Below are positions 1 through 9,808 of a stretch of 45,387 nucleotides of DNA, in pieces. Source of the DNA: Bartonella tribocorum (GTDB lineage: Bacteria; Pseudomonadota; Alphaproteobacteria; Rhizobiales; Rhizobiaceae); contig NZ_NJGE01000016.1 of the NCBI RefSeq assembly GCF_002777915.1, positions 1-45,387 on the forward strand, given 5' to 3'. Numbering within the stretch: position 1 is the stretch's first letter; the number at the start of each line of letters is the position of its first letter. A program made the position numbers and the translations under genes. The notes beneath the pieces are model-generated. The model made no database searches. It was not told the origin of the DNA and saw nothing but the letters and a program-made list of their open reading frames with translations.

Positions 1-390
1 CCCTCAAACACCGCACCCCTGTCCCCCACAAAAGTACGGTATTCACCCCCATTTTACCGATACCCCACAAAAGCTCTTACAAGCACATCATCTTCCAATC
101 TCATGCCCCGCCCCGCATCATCCTCAAGCCTTACACGAGCCTATCCCCCCAAAACATCTCTGCGCCCCTAACATAAGATCTCAAATTTCACGCCCCTCAT
201 CCATCAAAACACTCTCACGTACCCTCCAAGATCCACTGCACCAAAGCCCCTCTTCCTCAAAGCCCCTCTGGCACACGTCCAATATCATCCACCAAAGCCC
301 CACACCTTCCAGTGTCACAAGCCTCTACAAGTATGATAACCTATGCTTTAAGCGCGCTCAGACAGACAATCACCAAAGGCAGCACCCTTC
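1..390. other. Pyrimidine-rich intergenic spacer
   Basis: No convincing gene. The plus strand is rich in C, A and T and very poor in G, like the other long spacers here. Short open frames (for example one starting at 312) are rich in Ser, Thr and Pro and have no ribosome-binding site or recognisable family, so I read them as chance frames. Confidence 0.6.
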
Positions 391-553
391 CAAGAGAACA
401 TCCCCCATCATCCACTTCCACGCAACATTTTCCACTATCCCAAGCCTCAGTTTTCCGCAAGCTCACGCTTCAAAATCCTGTTTCTCCGGTTCGGTATTTT
501 TAGGCTTCACGGGTACGATCTCGATCCGCGAAACTGTTTTGACATCTCCCCCC
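391..553 (-). repeat. Direct repeat, copy 1: duplicated 3' end of the terminase-like gene
   Basis: This 163-bp block is nearly identical to 751-913. Read on the minus strand it still encodes about the last 29 codons of the gene at 823-1149, with its own stop at 463-465, plus the downstream flank. No start or upstream part is present, so it is a dead 3' fragment. A few substitutions separate the copies (for example a C-terminal Ala codon here and Thr in the full copy). Confidence 0.85.
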
Positions 554-750
554 TTCAATAACGAGAAAAGACAAACCTTCACAAGAAATCCAAAACGGCA
601 GAGTGCATCAAGCGCTCTTCCGCGCGCCTTTCAAGCATCACAGCCATGTCCCCTTACGTACCACGCCCAGATCTCTTGCCAAAATATCTTAAAAGCTTCA
701 TCCCCTTCGACACACGCGCTTCAGCATCATCCCCCAAAACAGTGCTCTTT

Positions 751-913
751 CAAGAGAACATCCCCCATCATCCACTTCCACGCAACATTTTCCACTATCC
801 CAAGCCTCAGTTTTCCGCAAGCTCACGTTTCAAAATCCCGCTTCTCTGGTTCGGTATTTTTAGGCTTCACGGGTACGATCTCGATCCGCGAAACTGTTTT
901 GACATCTCCCCCC
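751..913 (-). repeat. Direct repeat, copy 2: 3' end and flank of the terminase-like gene
   Basis: Partner of the 391-553 block, 360 bp away in the same orientation. It covers the last 91 bp of the terminase-like CDS and about 70 bp downstream. Confidence 0.85.
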
Positions 914-1149
914 GCTTCTCCCGTCACCTGAAGAGGCAAAACTTTTGCCAACAGCGAGAAAAAAGGTACGGGATTATTCAGCGCATGATATTGAAGATAA
1001 GACACAAGCCCATCCTCCCCATATTGAGATCCAGCCTGCTCAGCGGCTGTAAGTAAAGCTTCATTAAATCGCTTTGTTGTTTTATTCAAAGACCCTTTTT
1101 TCCGCCCTTTTCGACGTAAAGGAAGACAATTTTTCTCAGCCATCATCAT
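823..1149 (-). CDS. Phage small-terminase-like protein (fragment or small gene)
   Basis: The product is about 108 aa and starts with two Met codons then Ala-Glu-Lys. A basic GRKKGSLNKTTKRF segment near the N-terminus is followed by a helical part ending NPVPFFSLLAKVLPLQVTGE. That pattern is typical of small DNA-binding proteins encoded next to phage packaging genes (small terminase-like, GRPKGSKNK-type). No other phage gene is near, so it is probably a prophage remnant. The frame stays open upstream to 1185, but the ATG at 1149 follows an AAGGAA purine run and fits better. The 3' end is duplicated at 391-553. The family assignment comes from motif resemblance only. Confidence 0.5.
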   Translation of the reverse strand: MMMAEKNCLPLRRKGRKKGSLNKTTKRFNEALLTAAEQAGSQYGEDGLVSYLQYHALNNPVPFFSLLAKVLPLQVTGEAGGDVKTVSRIEIVPVKPKNTEPEKRDFET

Positions 1150-1185
1150 GTTCCTTCCAATAAAGAAAAACCCATCCCATGCCAT

Positions 1186-1774
1186 AAAAAAATGCCCTGA
1201 AAATCAGCAACGAACCTTCAAAAGCAACCAACACTTAAAAAAATGAGCCCCCTACAAGACATAAGCGCACATAAAGCTGAAATCCTCCACCTCATTTTAC
1301 GGATTCACATTTTTACACTTTTACGTCTTTACAGAAGGCATCCTAACGAAATTTCTAAACCTTTCATTCCATTCCATGCCCTCACAAAAGAGCAACACAC
1401 CCCCGAGCTCACACAACGTGTAAATTCTCTACGTCCTTGAATTTCTCTTTACTTTTTACAGATCCACGTTTTTACGCTTTTGCGTCTTTACGAAAAATCA
1501 ACCCAACAAAACGTTTCAAATCATCTCACGCCGCCCTGTAAACAACAGCCTATCAACACTCCAAGCTTCTTGCCTAGCGGATTTCCCTCTGAACTTCAGA
1601 TCTTCACGCTTCAAACGGATAGTCGTTTATAAAACACACCTTAGCTTACCCTGAATATTCCTGCTCTCTTCACTCTCCTCAAAAGGCATTCTTTTACAGT
1701 AGAACCGTACAGCCAAATATTTTAATTTTTCTTGCCAATCCCCCGAAATTACTCTATTGATGGGCTTGTGTTTT
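1186..1774. repeat. Spacer with two octamer arrays and unit 1 promoter region
   Basis: No gene seen. Two arrays of 8-bp units occur: ACATTTTT ACACTTTT ACGTCTTT ACAG from 1307, and ACGTTTTT ACGCTTTT GCGTCTTT ACG from 1466. Bases 1617-1735 are closely repeated at 2557-2686 ahead of unit 2. The unit 1 promoter lies at the right end: TTGCCA at 1732-1737, 17-nt spacer, TATTGA at 1755-1760. Confidence 0.7.
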
Positions 1775-1966
1775 TGATCGTCCACGCAACGGTCAAATAG
1801 GGAGTTGAAAACCCGAACGCTCAGTACATAAATTTATCCCGCTTTGTGGGTATCCCGGAGTTCCGGGAGTTTTTGCTATGTCCAGGTGCCACAAGCACTA
1901 AAAGCAAAAAGCTGACTGAGCTCAGTATTTTCAACCTCCCGGAATACTCATGCGAGGGCGCTCGCA
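1775..1966 (+). ncRNA. Unit 1 Brt-like structured RNA leader
   Basis: Leader of about 192 nt. P1: GATCG pairs with CGGTC using a G-U. P2: GGGAG-TTGAAAA (1800-1811) and GCTCAG (1819-1824) pair with CTGAGC (1916-1921) and TTTTCAA-C-CTCCC (1928-1940). Then come CCCGC/GTGGG, the CCCGG-AGTT-CCGGG hairpin, and TTTTTGCT/AGCAAAAA capped by GTGC/GCAC. The last is TGCGAG/CTCGCA (1951-1966), just before the ribosome-binding site. P2 is intact although the ORF behind it is broken. Confidence 0.85.
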
Positions 1967-1984
1967 CTTGGCGGGGAGCTTGAA

Positions 1985-2363
1985 ATGCAAACTAGAAATT
2001 CACGTTTTAACGATATTTCAATAGGCAAAAGAATTCGTCAAAGATAATTACAATGGGGGACGCATTTCAATGGGGCTTTCTCAGAAGGAATTAGGAAACT
2101 TTTTAGGTATCAGTTTCCAACAAATCCAAAAATATGAAAAAGGTTTCAATCGTGTCAGCGCAGGGCGTTTACAAGAAATTGCCAACAGACTGGAAGTTCC
2201 CATTCACTTTTTTTACGCAGATATTGCTCCAAAAGAAGATCTTCCCACAAAAGAAAATCACTCATTTCATGATCAAGAAAGCTATAGCGAAAAAGAACAC
2301 GCCCTTGTAAGAAATTTTAGAGAACTCCACCCTAAAAAGCAATCTGGTGGTTAATTTCTGATT
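1985..2363 (+). pseudogene. Unit 1 Trp-like XRE regulator, broken
   Basis: Homologue of the intact gene at 2934-3305 with two lesions. After MQTRNSRFNDISIGKRIR the reading frame runs into TAA because about 16 bp (containing CAATGGGG, also present just downstream) has been inserted. Near the 3' end, seven bases are missing between two AAGCA repeats, which shifts the frame and gives an early stop at 2352-2354. A 94-residue frame from an internal ATG at 2070 keeps most of the helix-turn-helix but loses the N-terminal helix, so a working repressor is unlikely. Confidence 0.8.
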
Positions 2364-2725
2364 AGACAAAAGTCCACACAACCCATAAATCCTCCGCATC
2401 ATTTTACGGCTCCACGTGTTTACGCTTGATCATCTTTACAAAAAAACAGAAAATGAACCGTCCAACTCGCCATCCTCACACCACTGTGTAAACACTGATC
2501 TATTAAAAATCCGGCTTCTTATGTCTCAGAATATCCCCTACGAACTTCAGATCATCACCCTTCAAACGGATAGTACTTCATAAAACACACCTTAGCTTAC
2601 CCTGAATATTCCTGCTCTCTTCACCCTCCTCAAAAGGCGTTCTTTTACAGTAGAAACGCACAGCCAAATCTTTTAATTTTTCTTGCCAATTTTTTGAAAT
2701 TACTTTATCACTCAAAAGGTGCTTT
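2364..2725. repeat. Spacer between units 1 and 2
   Basis: No gene seen. It contains a degenerate octamer array near 2414 (ACGTGTTT ACGC...), a TGTAAACA-type block near 2492, and the flank shared with unit 1 (2557-2686). The unit 2 promoter is TTGCCA at 2683-2688, 17-nt spacer, TATCAC at 2706-2711. Confidence 0.65.
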
Positions 2726-2915
2726 GGTCGTCTACGCAGCGATCAATAGGGAGTTGAAGCCCGAAAACTCAAACGTTAATTTACCCCACTTTGCGGGTAT
2801 CCCGGAGTTCCGGGAGATTTTGCTATGTCCAAGTGCTCTCTAGCACTAAAAGCAAAATGCTGATTTGAGTTCAGTGCTTTCAACCTCCCGGAATACTCAT
2901 GCGAGGGCGCTCGCA
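2726..2915 (+). ncRNA. Unit 2 Brt-like structured RNA leader
   Basis: Same architecture as the leader at 11347. P1 is GGTCG/CGATC with a G-U pair. The P2 inner helix is AACTCAAA/TTTGAGTT, a sequence used by no other leader here. The outer helix is GGGAG-TTGAAG with CTTTCAA-C-CTCCC, with one bulged base. The apical hairpin is GTGCT-CTCT-AGCAC. Confidence 0.85.
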
Positions 2916-2933
2916 ACCGGAGGGGAGCTTGAA

Positions 2934-3305
2934 ATGCAAACTAGAAATTCACGTTTTAACGATATTTCAATAGGTAAAAGAATCCGTTATAGACGCACTT
3001 CAATGGGGCTTTCCCAAAAAGAATTAGGAAGCCATTTAGGTATCAGTTTCCAACAAATCCAAAAATATGAAAAAGGTTTCAATCGTGTCAGTGCAGGGCG
3101 TTTACAAGAAATTGCCAACAGACTGGAAGTTCCCATTCACTTTTTTTACGCAGATATTGCTCCAAAAGAAGATCTTCCCACAAAAGAAAATCACTCATTT
3201 CATGATCAAGAAACCTATAGCGAAAAAGAACACGCCCTTGTAAGAAATTTTAGAGAACTCCACCCTAAAAAGCAAAAAGCAATCTGGTGGTTAATTTCTG
3301 ATTAG
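2934..3305 (+). CDS. Unit 2 Trp-like XRE-family transcriptional regulator
   Basis: A 123-aa protein with one HTH_3 (XRE) domain at about residues 13-70. IGKRIRYRR opens it, GLSQKELG gives helix 2, and ISFQQIQKYEKGFNRVSA holds the recognition helix. The C-terminal tail is YSEKEHALVRNF...KKQKAIWWLISD. The family resembles Rhizobiales PraR-like regulators and the Bartonella Trp proteins. The ATG at 2934 is chosen because GGAGGGGAG lies a few bases upstream and alignment with all paralogues begins there. The open frame from 2865 runs through the RNA leader and is not coding. The one-repeat N-terminus (MQTRNSRF) is shorter than in units 3-16. Confidence 0.88.
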   Translation: MQTRNSRFNDISIGKRIRYRRTSMGLSQKELGSHLGISFQQIQKYEKGFNRVSAGRLQEIANRLEVPIHFFYADIAPKEDLPTKENHSFHDQETYSEKEHALVRNFRELHPKKQKAIWWLISD

Positions 3306-4016
3306 ATTTGTGGTTGATTTTAGATGAGGCAAAAGAGCAGCACTCAAACATTATCCGCCAACACGCCCCTGCCATTATTACCCCCCTTGCTATTATTACC
3401 CCCCTTGCTATTATTACCCATTGACATTCCCCATCGACACTTCGTTTATCCGTCGACGCTCCATGCGCCTAAAGCTTTCGCTATCAGCTAGCACCATTCC
3501 CAAAACAATAGTGTTCTAAGGTGTGAGAGCACATCACCCCGCTGCAAACAACAACAACACCTTGACAAACGCATAGGATAAAAAAATAAAATTGGGGGGG
3601 GATAAAAAAAACAAAATTAGGGATAAAAAACCAAGACTAGATAAAAAGCATCAAATTTCTGGAAAGACACTTGACCACCCTTACCCCATCATCTTTCCAA
3701 CACCACTTTCCAATGAATCTCATCTTATTTAAAGATACAATTCCGATTATGCCATTATGTTACCTTTTTACATTGACCTTGTCAAGTTTTTATATTTTAC
3801 ATTTGATCTTTTTATATCATTCTTTCTCGTGCTCTTCTCTCTCATGCAACCAAAATGCCCAAGGCATAAAACACAAAATAAAACGTCCCAAATAAAACAT
3901 CATTGTGTTGTGCCTTCATGCATTTGTGAAAAAACATTTCTTATGGCTTTCCCATTTCATGAAAATGCGCTGCAAGGATAAGGATAAATCCCTATGATCA
4001 TAACAACTAACCTCTT
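3306..4016. other. Low-complexity spacer after unit 2
   Basis: No gene is supported. About 3369-3420 holds three tandem units of roughly 18 bp built on TATTATTACCCCCCTTGC. An eight-G run sits near 3594-3601. Two overlapping frames at 3671-3981 encode Leu/Phe/Ser-rich peptides with no ribosome-binding site. Confidence 0.55.
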
Positions 4017-4365
4017 CCCCTTCACATTATTTTCCCTCTTTTAAGCCACCCCCCTCCATCCCATTCTCTTTCATTTCACCCCTCTCTCCTCCATTCTGCT
4101 CCAATCAACGCACCAACATGGATACCCCTTTTCCCCCTTGCGTTCCCTCTATTCACAAACGTTTTTCCCCTCTCTCCATCTTCCACTCTTCTTCTCCCTC
4201 TTGGATTTCAACCTTCTCACCTCTCTCTATCTTCATTTCTCTCCAACCCCATCAACGCATTCCACGTCATGATAACAATCCCACATGCCCCAAAGCACAT
4301 ACAACGCATAAATCCACCACGTCCTTAAACTTCCTCTTACTTTTTTACAGATTCACGTTTTTACG
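4017..4365. repeat. Outer direct repeat A (left) flanking the 4923-5745 gene pair
   Basis: About 349 bp, nearly identical to 6014-6362 at a constant offset of 1997 bp. Very C-rich and G-poor. It ends in an octamer array (ACGTTTTT ACG). The open frame over it is low-complexity and is repeated because the DNA is repeated, so I do not call it a gene. Confidence 0.85.
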
Positions 4366-4619
4366 CTTGATCATCTTTACGAAAAAGCAACCAAACACAA
4401 CGCCCAAACTACGACACAATAATTTTACGAGCATGCAACACATAAATAGCGTACTTCACAACAAGCTTATCCGCCCACAAGCCTGCCTCCATGCTTCACG
4501 CATCCCGTCACTCTCTTCATCAGCTTCTTATGCTTCAATAAAAGAAAAAAACTGCCATAGTGCCAATATTGCGCCCCCTTTGGCTCATGAAAAATTTTCT
4601 AAACACCTGCTCCTCAAAG
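4366..4619. other. Spacer between repeats A and B, left side
   Basis: No gene seen. Plus-strand frames here continue the Ser/Thr/His-rich frame from repeat A and have no recognisable domain. Confidence 0.5.
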
Positions 4620-4699
4620 GAGCGAAAGTTTCTAAACACCGATTGACAATTCCCCTTCAAAAGCAGATTTTCTCACAAGACAAACCTTTCACCCCACAC
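4620..4699. repeat. Inner direct repeat B (left)
   Basis: 80 bp nearly identical to 5833-5912 (offset 1213 bp, same orientation). With repeat A it gives the order A-B-genes-B-A around the two unrecognised genes. Confidence 0.85.
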
Positions 4700-4922
4700 T
4701 GCTCAAGACAACAATGCTCTACAATCCAACATCTTTCCCAGCAAAACCTCCTGCATATCATCTCCCTCTCAAATGATGAGAGTCCTTGATAAAAAACATC
4801 AACAGTAAAAACGGATATTTTTTCACCTCAAACAGCAGGTTGAAAAGTGCATAGGAAATTTGATTGATCAGTTTCAACCATTCGATTAATATCTAAAAAC
4901 AGATTACAGAAAGGAATTTCCT

Positions 4923-5228
4923 ATGCAAAAGCAATTACCCAAAAGTTATATGACTGATGCTGAACGTGAGGAGTTACGAGTAGGGGGTTTAGATCAAGAC
5001 TGTATCTACATTGCTGAATCAGAAGCAGCAGATCATGCTGGTGATGACAAAGCAGCATGGGAATGGTTAGCAATGGCTGATTTACCAGCTCACACACTCT
5101 TATTTCTTAAATCTCAAAATGGCGCGCAATTTATACGTGATATGGGATTTTCTACCAAGAATGCTGATAAAGAATATGGTCCAGATTGGTTGGATAAAGG
5201 TGTGATGATAGGAGGTCATTATTTCTAA
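4923..5228 (+). CDS. Unrecognised 101-aa protein, first gene of a two-gene cassette
   Basis: I do not recognise this family. The protein is acidic, with no membrane segment or signal peptide. Notable stretches are QLPKSYMTDAEREEL near the N-terminus, an Ala/Glu/Asp-rich helix (ESEAADHAGDDKAAWEWL) and a C-terminal half with FLKSQNGAQFIRDMGF. The start has a good ribosome-binding site (GAAAGGA, nine bases before ATG). The stop overlaps the region where the next gene must start, so the two are probably translationally coupled. Both lie inside nested direct repeats. A decayed homologue, LPKHYRADPEHEEL, sits at 17212-17259. A phage- or toxin-antitoxin-type pair is possible, but nothing in the sequence proves it. 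Confidence 0.75.
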   Translation: MQKQLPKSYMTDAEREELRVGGLDQDCIYIAESEAADHAGDDKAAWEWLAMADLPAHTLLFLKSQNGAQFIRDMGFSTKNADKEYGPDWLDKGVMIGGHYF

Positions 5229-5745
5229 AGAATTAGAACGTATTTTGTCTCGTGAAGAAGGCTATGTGAAAAAAATCAATGATACATTAGTAGCTAAAAA
5301 ATTATCTGATATACGAGATGATTTGTTTAACCATATTCGTGACGTTGGAAAGAATGGAAATTTATCATCACTTCTTGATGTGGAATATGGCATAGTAAAA
5401 AGTGACCTGTTTCGGTATGCCAATAGCAAGTCTATGGTAGGAAGCCTCAAAACAGCTTTAGCGGAAATAGATGTTATTAAATATCATGTCATGATTGTTT
5501 CTGAGCCTGAGAAGTATGATGTGATAAATAAAGGACATAGCCTACCAAAGCACCGTAAAGGTGGTTTACCTTATGATGAAGCACGCCAAGCGATGGCATC
5601 TCATTATGCTCGGTTAGGAAATCTCGACAAAGCACGTTTAACATCTATTGAAAAATCGATTATTGATGTGCGAAGAGAAAATATCAAGGCAATGCAAAAA
5701 TTCTACGAAGAGATGCAAGCTAGAGCGATCGACATAGATCTATAA
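5218..5745 (+). CDS. Unrecognised helical protein, second gene of the cassette
   Basis: About 175 aa with no recognised domain. The sequence is mostly helical and charged (repeated Lys, Asp, Glu), has no membrane segment, and ends IKAMQKFYEEMQARAIDIDL. The first standard start is TTG at 5245, but the frame is open back to 5212. GGAGG at 5211-5215 overlaps the end of the upstream gene and lies just before ATT codons at 5218 and 5221. An ATT start (giving ISKELERILSREEGY) would couple it to the first gene. I annotate from 5218, and 5245 is the conservative alternative. The central motif SLPKHRKGGLPYDEARQAMASHYARL is the most distinctive part. Confidence 0.65.
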   Translation: MISKELERILSREEGYVKKINDTLVAKKLSDIRDDLFNHIRDVGKNGNLSSLLDVEYGIVKSDLFRYANSKSMVGSLKTALAEIDVIKYHVMIVSEPEKYDVINKGHSLPKHRKGGLPYDEARQAMASHYARLGNLDKARLTSIEKSIIDVRRENIKAMQKFYEEMQARAIDIDL

Positions 5746-5832
5746 AGATAAATCAGCATGCAAATTATCCATTAATCTTTTAAAAAAAGCTTTTCATATC
5801 TTCCGTATAAAATTCCCATACCGCCCATCAAA

Positions 5833-5912
5833 GAGCGAAAGTTTCTAAACACCGATTGACAATTCCCCTTCAAAAGCAGATTTCCTCACAAGACAAACCT
5901 TTCACCCCACAC
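5833..5912. repeat. Inner direct repeat B (right)
   Basis: Partner of 4620-4699, about 90 bp after the stop of the second cassette gene. Confidence 0.85.
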
Positions 5913-6013
5913 GCTCCGTAAATGATACCCCAACCTCTCGCCCAGCGCCTCACCTTCAAATCACTACCTCTCAAACGATGAGATTTCATCAAGCACAACA
6001 AGCAATCCCTCTC

Positions 6014-6362
6014 CCCCTTCACATTATTTTCCCTCTTTTAAGCCACCCCCCTCCATCCCATTCTCTTTCATTTCACCCCTCTCTCCTCCATTCTGCTCCA
6101 ATCAACGCACCAACATGGATACCCCTTTTCCCCCTTGCGTTCCCTCTATTCACAAACGTTTTTCCCCTCTCTCCATCTTCCACTCTTCTTCTCCCTCTTG
6201 GATTTCAGCCTTCTCACCTCTCTCTATCTTCATTCCTCTCCAACCCCATCAACGCATTCCACGTCATGATAACAATCCCACATGCCCCAAAGTACGTACA
6301 ACGCATAAATCCACCACGTCCTTAAACTTCCTCTTACTTTTTTACAGATTCACGTTTTTACG
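6014..6362. repeat. Outer direct repeat A (right)
   Basis: Partner of 4017-4365. At its right end the octamer array continues as ACGTTTTT ACGTTTTT ACAAAA (6352 onward), where the left copy diverges. Confidence 0.85.
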
Positions 6363-7158
6363 TTTTTACAAAATAAAGCCCAATGAAACGTCCAAATTAT
6401 CACCCCACACAGCTCTGTAAACAAAGATCTTTAAACGATAATCCAGCCTTTTACACAGCGCCCCTGACGGACTTCAGATCACACGCCCCTTCAAATAAAG
6501 CTTAAGCGCAACAAGCTAAGTCCTATCTCCTCAGGCTATGCTCCACGCCCTCCTTCACACCAACTTTTTTACACACCATCCCCTCTAGCCTATCCATATT
6601 CACTCTCTCTACTCACCATTTCTCTCTCCTCTCATCACCGTACCAACAGATTTACCTCCCTTTTCATCTCCGCTTACCCTTTCATTCACAAGCGCGTTTT
6701 CCCCAACCCTCTTAGCCCATCCCACACCATGACAGAAAACACGCACAAGGCATAAATCCTTCATTTCTCTTTTACGGCTACACATTTTTACGATTTTATA
6801 TTTTTAAAGAACACAGCCGAATGCAACGTCCACAAACCTTCACACAGCTCTGTCAAGCATCCAACATCTTAGTAGCAGAGTTCTCTGACCCCACCACGCA
6901 TACCGATCAGCACACCTCAGTGCGCCACAAAAACAGCGTTTCATCAATTTCGACAAGCAAATTTTTCCTGAATATTCTTACACACGCCCCCATGGGTATA
7001 CGGCATAAAAATTCCGACAAAGACCGATCGACAAGAAGAAAAACGCCTCTGATCAACCCCGCATAGCATGATCAGCGCCCCTCAACACCCTTGAAGCAAC
7101 GGTATTTATGGCATAGGAGGATGATCACCACCCTCTCCTCTAGACCATAGAATTTTTC
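6363..7158. repeat. C-rich spacer with dispersed repeat elements
   Basis: No gene seen. It contains a TGTAAACAAAGATCTTTAAAC block near 6415 that recurs near 20935 and 21482. A degenerate octamer array lies near 6783 (ACATTTTT ACGATTTT ATATTTTT). No clear terminator for clpB was found just below 7159. Confidence 0.55.
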
Positions 7159-9738
7159 CTATGTTTCAGGTAAAAATGCTAAACGATCACCTTGTTTTGT
7201 CACTGTCACCGTTGTTTCGTCTTGTATTTCTCCAAACAAGATTTTTTCTGCGAGAGGATCTTGAATTTCCTTTTGGATAATCCGTTTAAGCGGACGTGCC
7301 CCATAAAGGGGATCATAGCCTTTATCAGCCAGAAATTGTCGTACTTCTGGTTTGATTTGCAAGGTTATGTTTCGTTCATTGAGCAAATTTTGCAAATGCT
7401 GTATCTGAATATCAACAATCGCCTCCATATCTTTTCGTTGCAACCGTTCAAAGAGAATAATCTCATCAATACGGTTTAAAAACTCCGGACGGAAAGCAGC
7501 TTTTACCACATTCATGACATCGTCTTTTGCTTGGTCTACCGTTTGTCCTTCCGGTAAAGCAGTTAAAAATTCAGCCCCAAGATTGGAGGTCATAATCAAC
7601 AAAGTGTTCCGAAAATCGACCGTTCTTCCTTGACTATCCGTCAAGCGCCCTTCGTCCAACACTTGCAACAACAGATTAAAGATATCAGGATGCGCCTTTT
7701 CAATTTCATCAAACAGAACAACTTGATAAGGTCTTCTTCGCACAGCCTCTGTCAAGACGCCACCTTCTTCATATCCGACGTATCCGGGCGGTGCCCCGAT
7801 CAAGCGTGCTCCTGCATGTTTTTCCATATATTCCGACATATCAATACGCAACATGGCATTAGGATCTTGAAAAAGAAAAGCGGCCAAAGCTTTGGTTAAT
7901 TCGGTTTTCCCCACACCGGTAGGTCCCAAGAACATAAAGGACCCAAGCGGCCGATTAGGGTCCTGCAATCCAGCACGCGCACGTCGTACAGCACGCGCCA
8001 CAGCTTGAACCGCTTCGCCCTGTCCCACGACACGGGTTGCAATTTCATCCTCCATGCGCAAGAGCGCCTCCCGTTCTGCTTCCAACATCCGATCAACAGG
8101 AATTCCAGTCCAGCGCGAAACAATCCGCGCAACATGTTCAGCTGTCACCGTTTCTTCAACGAGATGATTTTGTTGGTCATCATTTTCCGCTAAAGTTAAT
8201 TGTTTTTCGAGTTCGGGAATAACACTATAAGCCAGTTCTCCAGCTTTTTGGAATTGTCCATCACGTTGTGCAATAGCCAAAGCATTGCGTGCTTCTTCGA
8301 GTTGTTTTTTCAAATCGGCAGCATGGCCTAATTTTTGTTTTTCAGCCTGCCAAGCGGTTGTCATCTCTGCAGACTGTTGTTCCAATATTTTCAGTTCTTC
8401 CTGCACATTTTTCAAACGTTCTTTTGCTGTTGGCTCGACATCTGTCTTCAAAGCTTCTCGTTCGATTTTTAATTGTAAAATCCGCCGATCAAGCGCATCA
8501 AGTTCTTCCGGCTTTGAATCAACCTGCATCCGCAAGCGTGCGGCTGCTTCATCGATCAGATCAATCGCTTTATCCGGCAAAAACCGATCGGTAATATAAC
8601 GCGAAGAGAGCTTTGCAGCTGCAATCAAAGCACTATCGGCCAAACGCACTTTGTGGTGTTGTTCGTATTTTTCTTTAATACCGCGCAAGATAGAGATGGT
8701 ATCTTCTAAAGAAGGCTCAGGCACAAAGACAGGTTGAAAACGGCGTGCCAAAGCAGCATCTTTTTCGACATATTTTCGATATTCATCAAGGGTAGTCGCG
8801 CCCACACAATGGAGCTCACCACGTGCCAGAGCAGGTTTTAGCAAATTTGAAGCATCCATAGGACCATCAGATTTTCCTGCTCCTACAAGATTATGCAATT
8901 CATCAATAAAGAGAATAATTTGTCCATTTTCAGCTTGCACTTCCGCCAAAACCGCTTTAAGGCGTTCTTCAAATTCCCCCCGATATTTTGCCCCTGCGAT
9001 AAGCGCGCCCATATCGAGTGCATAGAGTTGTTTATCGCGCAAAGTTTCCGGCACATCACCATTGATAATGCGTAGCGCCAATCCTTCCACAATGGCGGTT
9101 TTTCCCACTCCAGGTTCTCCGATCAGCACAGGATTATTTTTTGTCCGCCGTGAGAGCACTTGAATGGTGCGTCGAATTTCTTCTTCTCGCCCAATGACAG
9201 GGTCGAGTTTTCCCTCGCGTGCATCTTTTGTGAGATCACGAGCATATTTTTGCAAAGCATCATATTGACCTTCGGCATGGGGGCTTGAGGCTGTTTTTCC
9301 TTTGCGCAACGCATTAATTGCCTGATTAAGGGCTTGCGGGGTCAACCCAGCCTTTGTAAGAATATCGGCTGTTTTTGCGGATTTTTCCATAAGCAGCGCT
9401 TGCAAGATGCGCTCAACAGTGACAAATTGATCACCCGCTTTTTGTGCGAGATCCTCAGCCAGTGCAAAGACTTTTGCCACCGGCTGTGAGAGATAGAGCT
9501 GTCCATTTCCCCCTTGTACTTTTGGCAAAGCCTCGAGAGCTTCTTTAAGCGTCTTTTGAATAAGCTTAAGATCTCCCCCTGCTTTTTGGATAAGTGACGC
9601 CGCCAAGCCTTGGGCATCGTCTAACAACACTTTCAAGAAATGCTCCGGCATAAATTGCTGATGATCAGAAGCCAGAGCGTTATTTTGTGCTGATTGTAAA
9701 AACCCCTGCACGCGTTCGCTATATTTTTCTAGGTTCAT
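7159..9738 (-). CDS. clpB: ATP-dependent chaperone ClpB
   Basis: 859 aa, the usual ClpB length. ClpB is a hexameric AAA+ disaggregase that works with DnaK to rescue aggregated proteins in the cytoplasm. An N-terminal double-Clp domain (about 1-145) is followed by NBD1 with Walker A GEPGVGKT near residue 205 and Walker [10 protein letters not shown]. The long middle coiled coil (about 405-525) carries [18 protein letters not shown]2 has Walker A GPTGVGKT near 605 and [13 protein letters not shown], with a D2-small C-terminal domain. The frame is open further upstream, but the ATG at 9738 begins the family's conserved [10 protein letters not shown] and follows GAAAGGA. A heat-shock promoter is expected, but I could not identify one with confidence. 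Confidence 0.97.
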   Translation of the reverse strand: MNLEKYSERVQGFLQSAQNNALASDHQQFMPEHFLKVLLDDAQGLAASLIQKAGGDLKLIQKTLKEALEALPKVQGGNGQLYLSQPVAKVFALAEDLAQKAGDQFVTVERILQALLMEKSAKTADILTKAGLTPQALNQAINALRKGKTASSPHAEGQYDALQKYARDLTKDAREGKLDPVIGREEEIRRTIQVLSRRTKNNPVLIGEPGVGKTAIVEGLALRIINGDVPETLRDKQLYALDMGALIAGAKYRGEFEERLKAVLAEVQAENGQIILFIDELHNLVGAGKSDGPMDASNLLKPALARGELHCVGATTLDEYRKYVEKDAALARRFQPVFVPEPSLEDTISILRGIKEKYEQHHKVRLADSALIAAAKLSSRYITDRFLPDKAIDLIDEAAARLRMQVDSKPEELDALDRRILQLKIEREALKTDVEPTAKERLKNVQEELKILEQQSAEMTTAWQAEKQKLGHAADLKKQLEEARNALAIAQRDGQFQKAGELAYSVIPELEKQLTLAENDDQQNHLVEETVTAEHVARIVSRWTGIPVDRMLEAEREALLRMEDEIATRVVGQGEAVQAVARAVRRARAGLQDPNRPLGSFMFLGPTGVGKTELTKALAAFLFQDPNAMLRIDMSEYMEKHAGARLIGAPPGYVGYEEGGVLTEAVRRRPYQVVLFDEIEKAHPDIFNLLLQVLDEGRLTDSQGRTVDFRNTLLIMTSNLGAEFLTALPEGQTVDQAKDDVMNVVKAAFRPEFLNRIDEIILFERLQRKDMEAIVDIQIQHLQNLLNERNITLQIKPEVRQFLADKGYDPLYGARPLKRIIQKEIQDPLAEKILFGEIQDETTVTVTKQGDRLAFLPET

Positions 9739-9808
9739 TTTTTTCCTTTCTTGAGTCCGCTCTTTAAGCCCCACTTCTTGGTCATCGCCACGACCCTTTT
9801 GCTCTCTC

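Noticed and set aside
1307-1334. Octamer arrays as plasmid or chromosome origin iterons
   Set aside because: More than ten arrays are dispersed in spacers, and there is no replication initiator gene nearby.
3590-3605. Eight-G run as a phase-variation tract
   Set aside because: It is not inside or just upstream of any credible gene.
4118-4789. Open frame of 223 codons on the plus strand
   Set aside because: Low-complexity Ser/Pro/Phe/His-rich product, no ribosome-binding site, lies mainly over repeat A and recurs in part at 6115-6420 because the DNA is repeated.
8285-8599. Several plus-strand frames inside clpB
   Set aside because: Antisense shadows of a highly conserved long gene.
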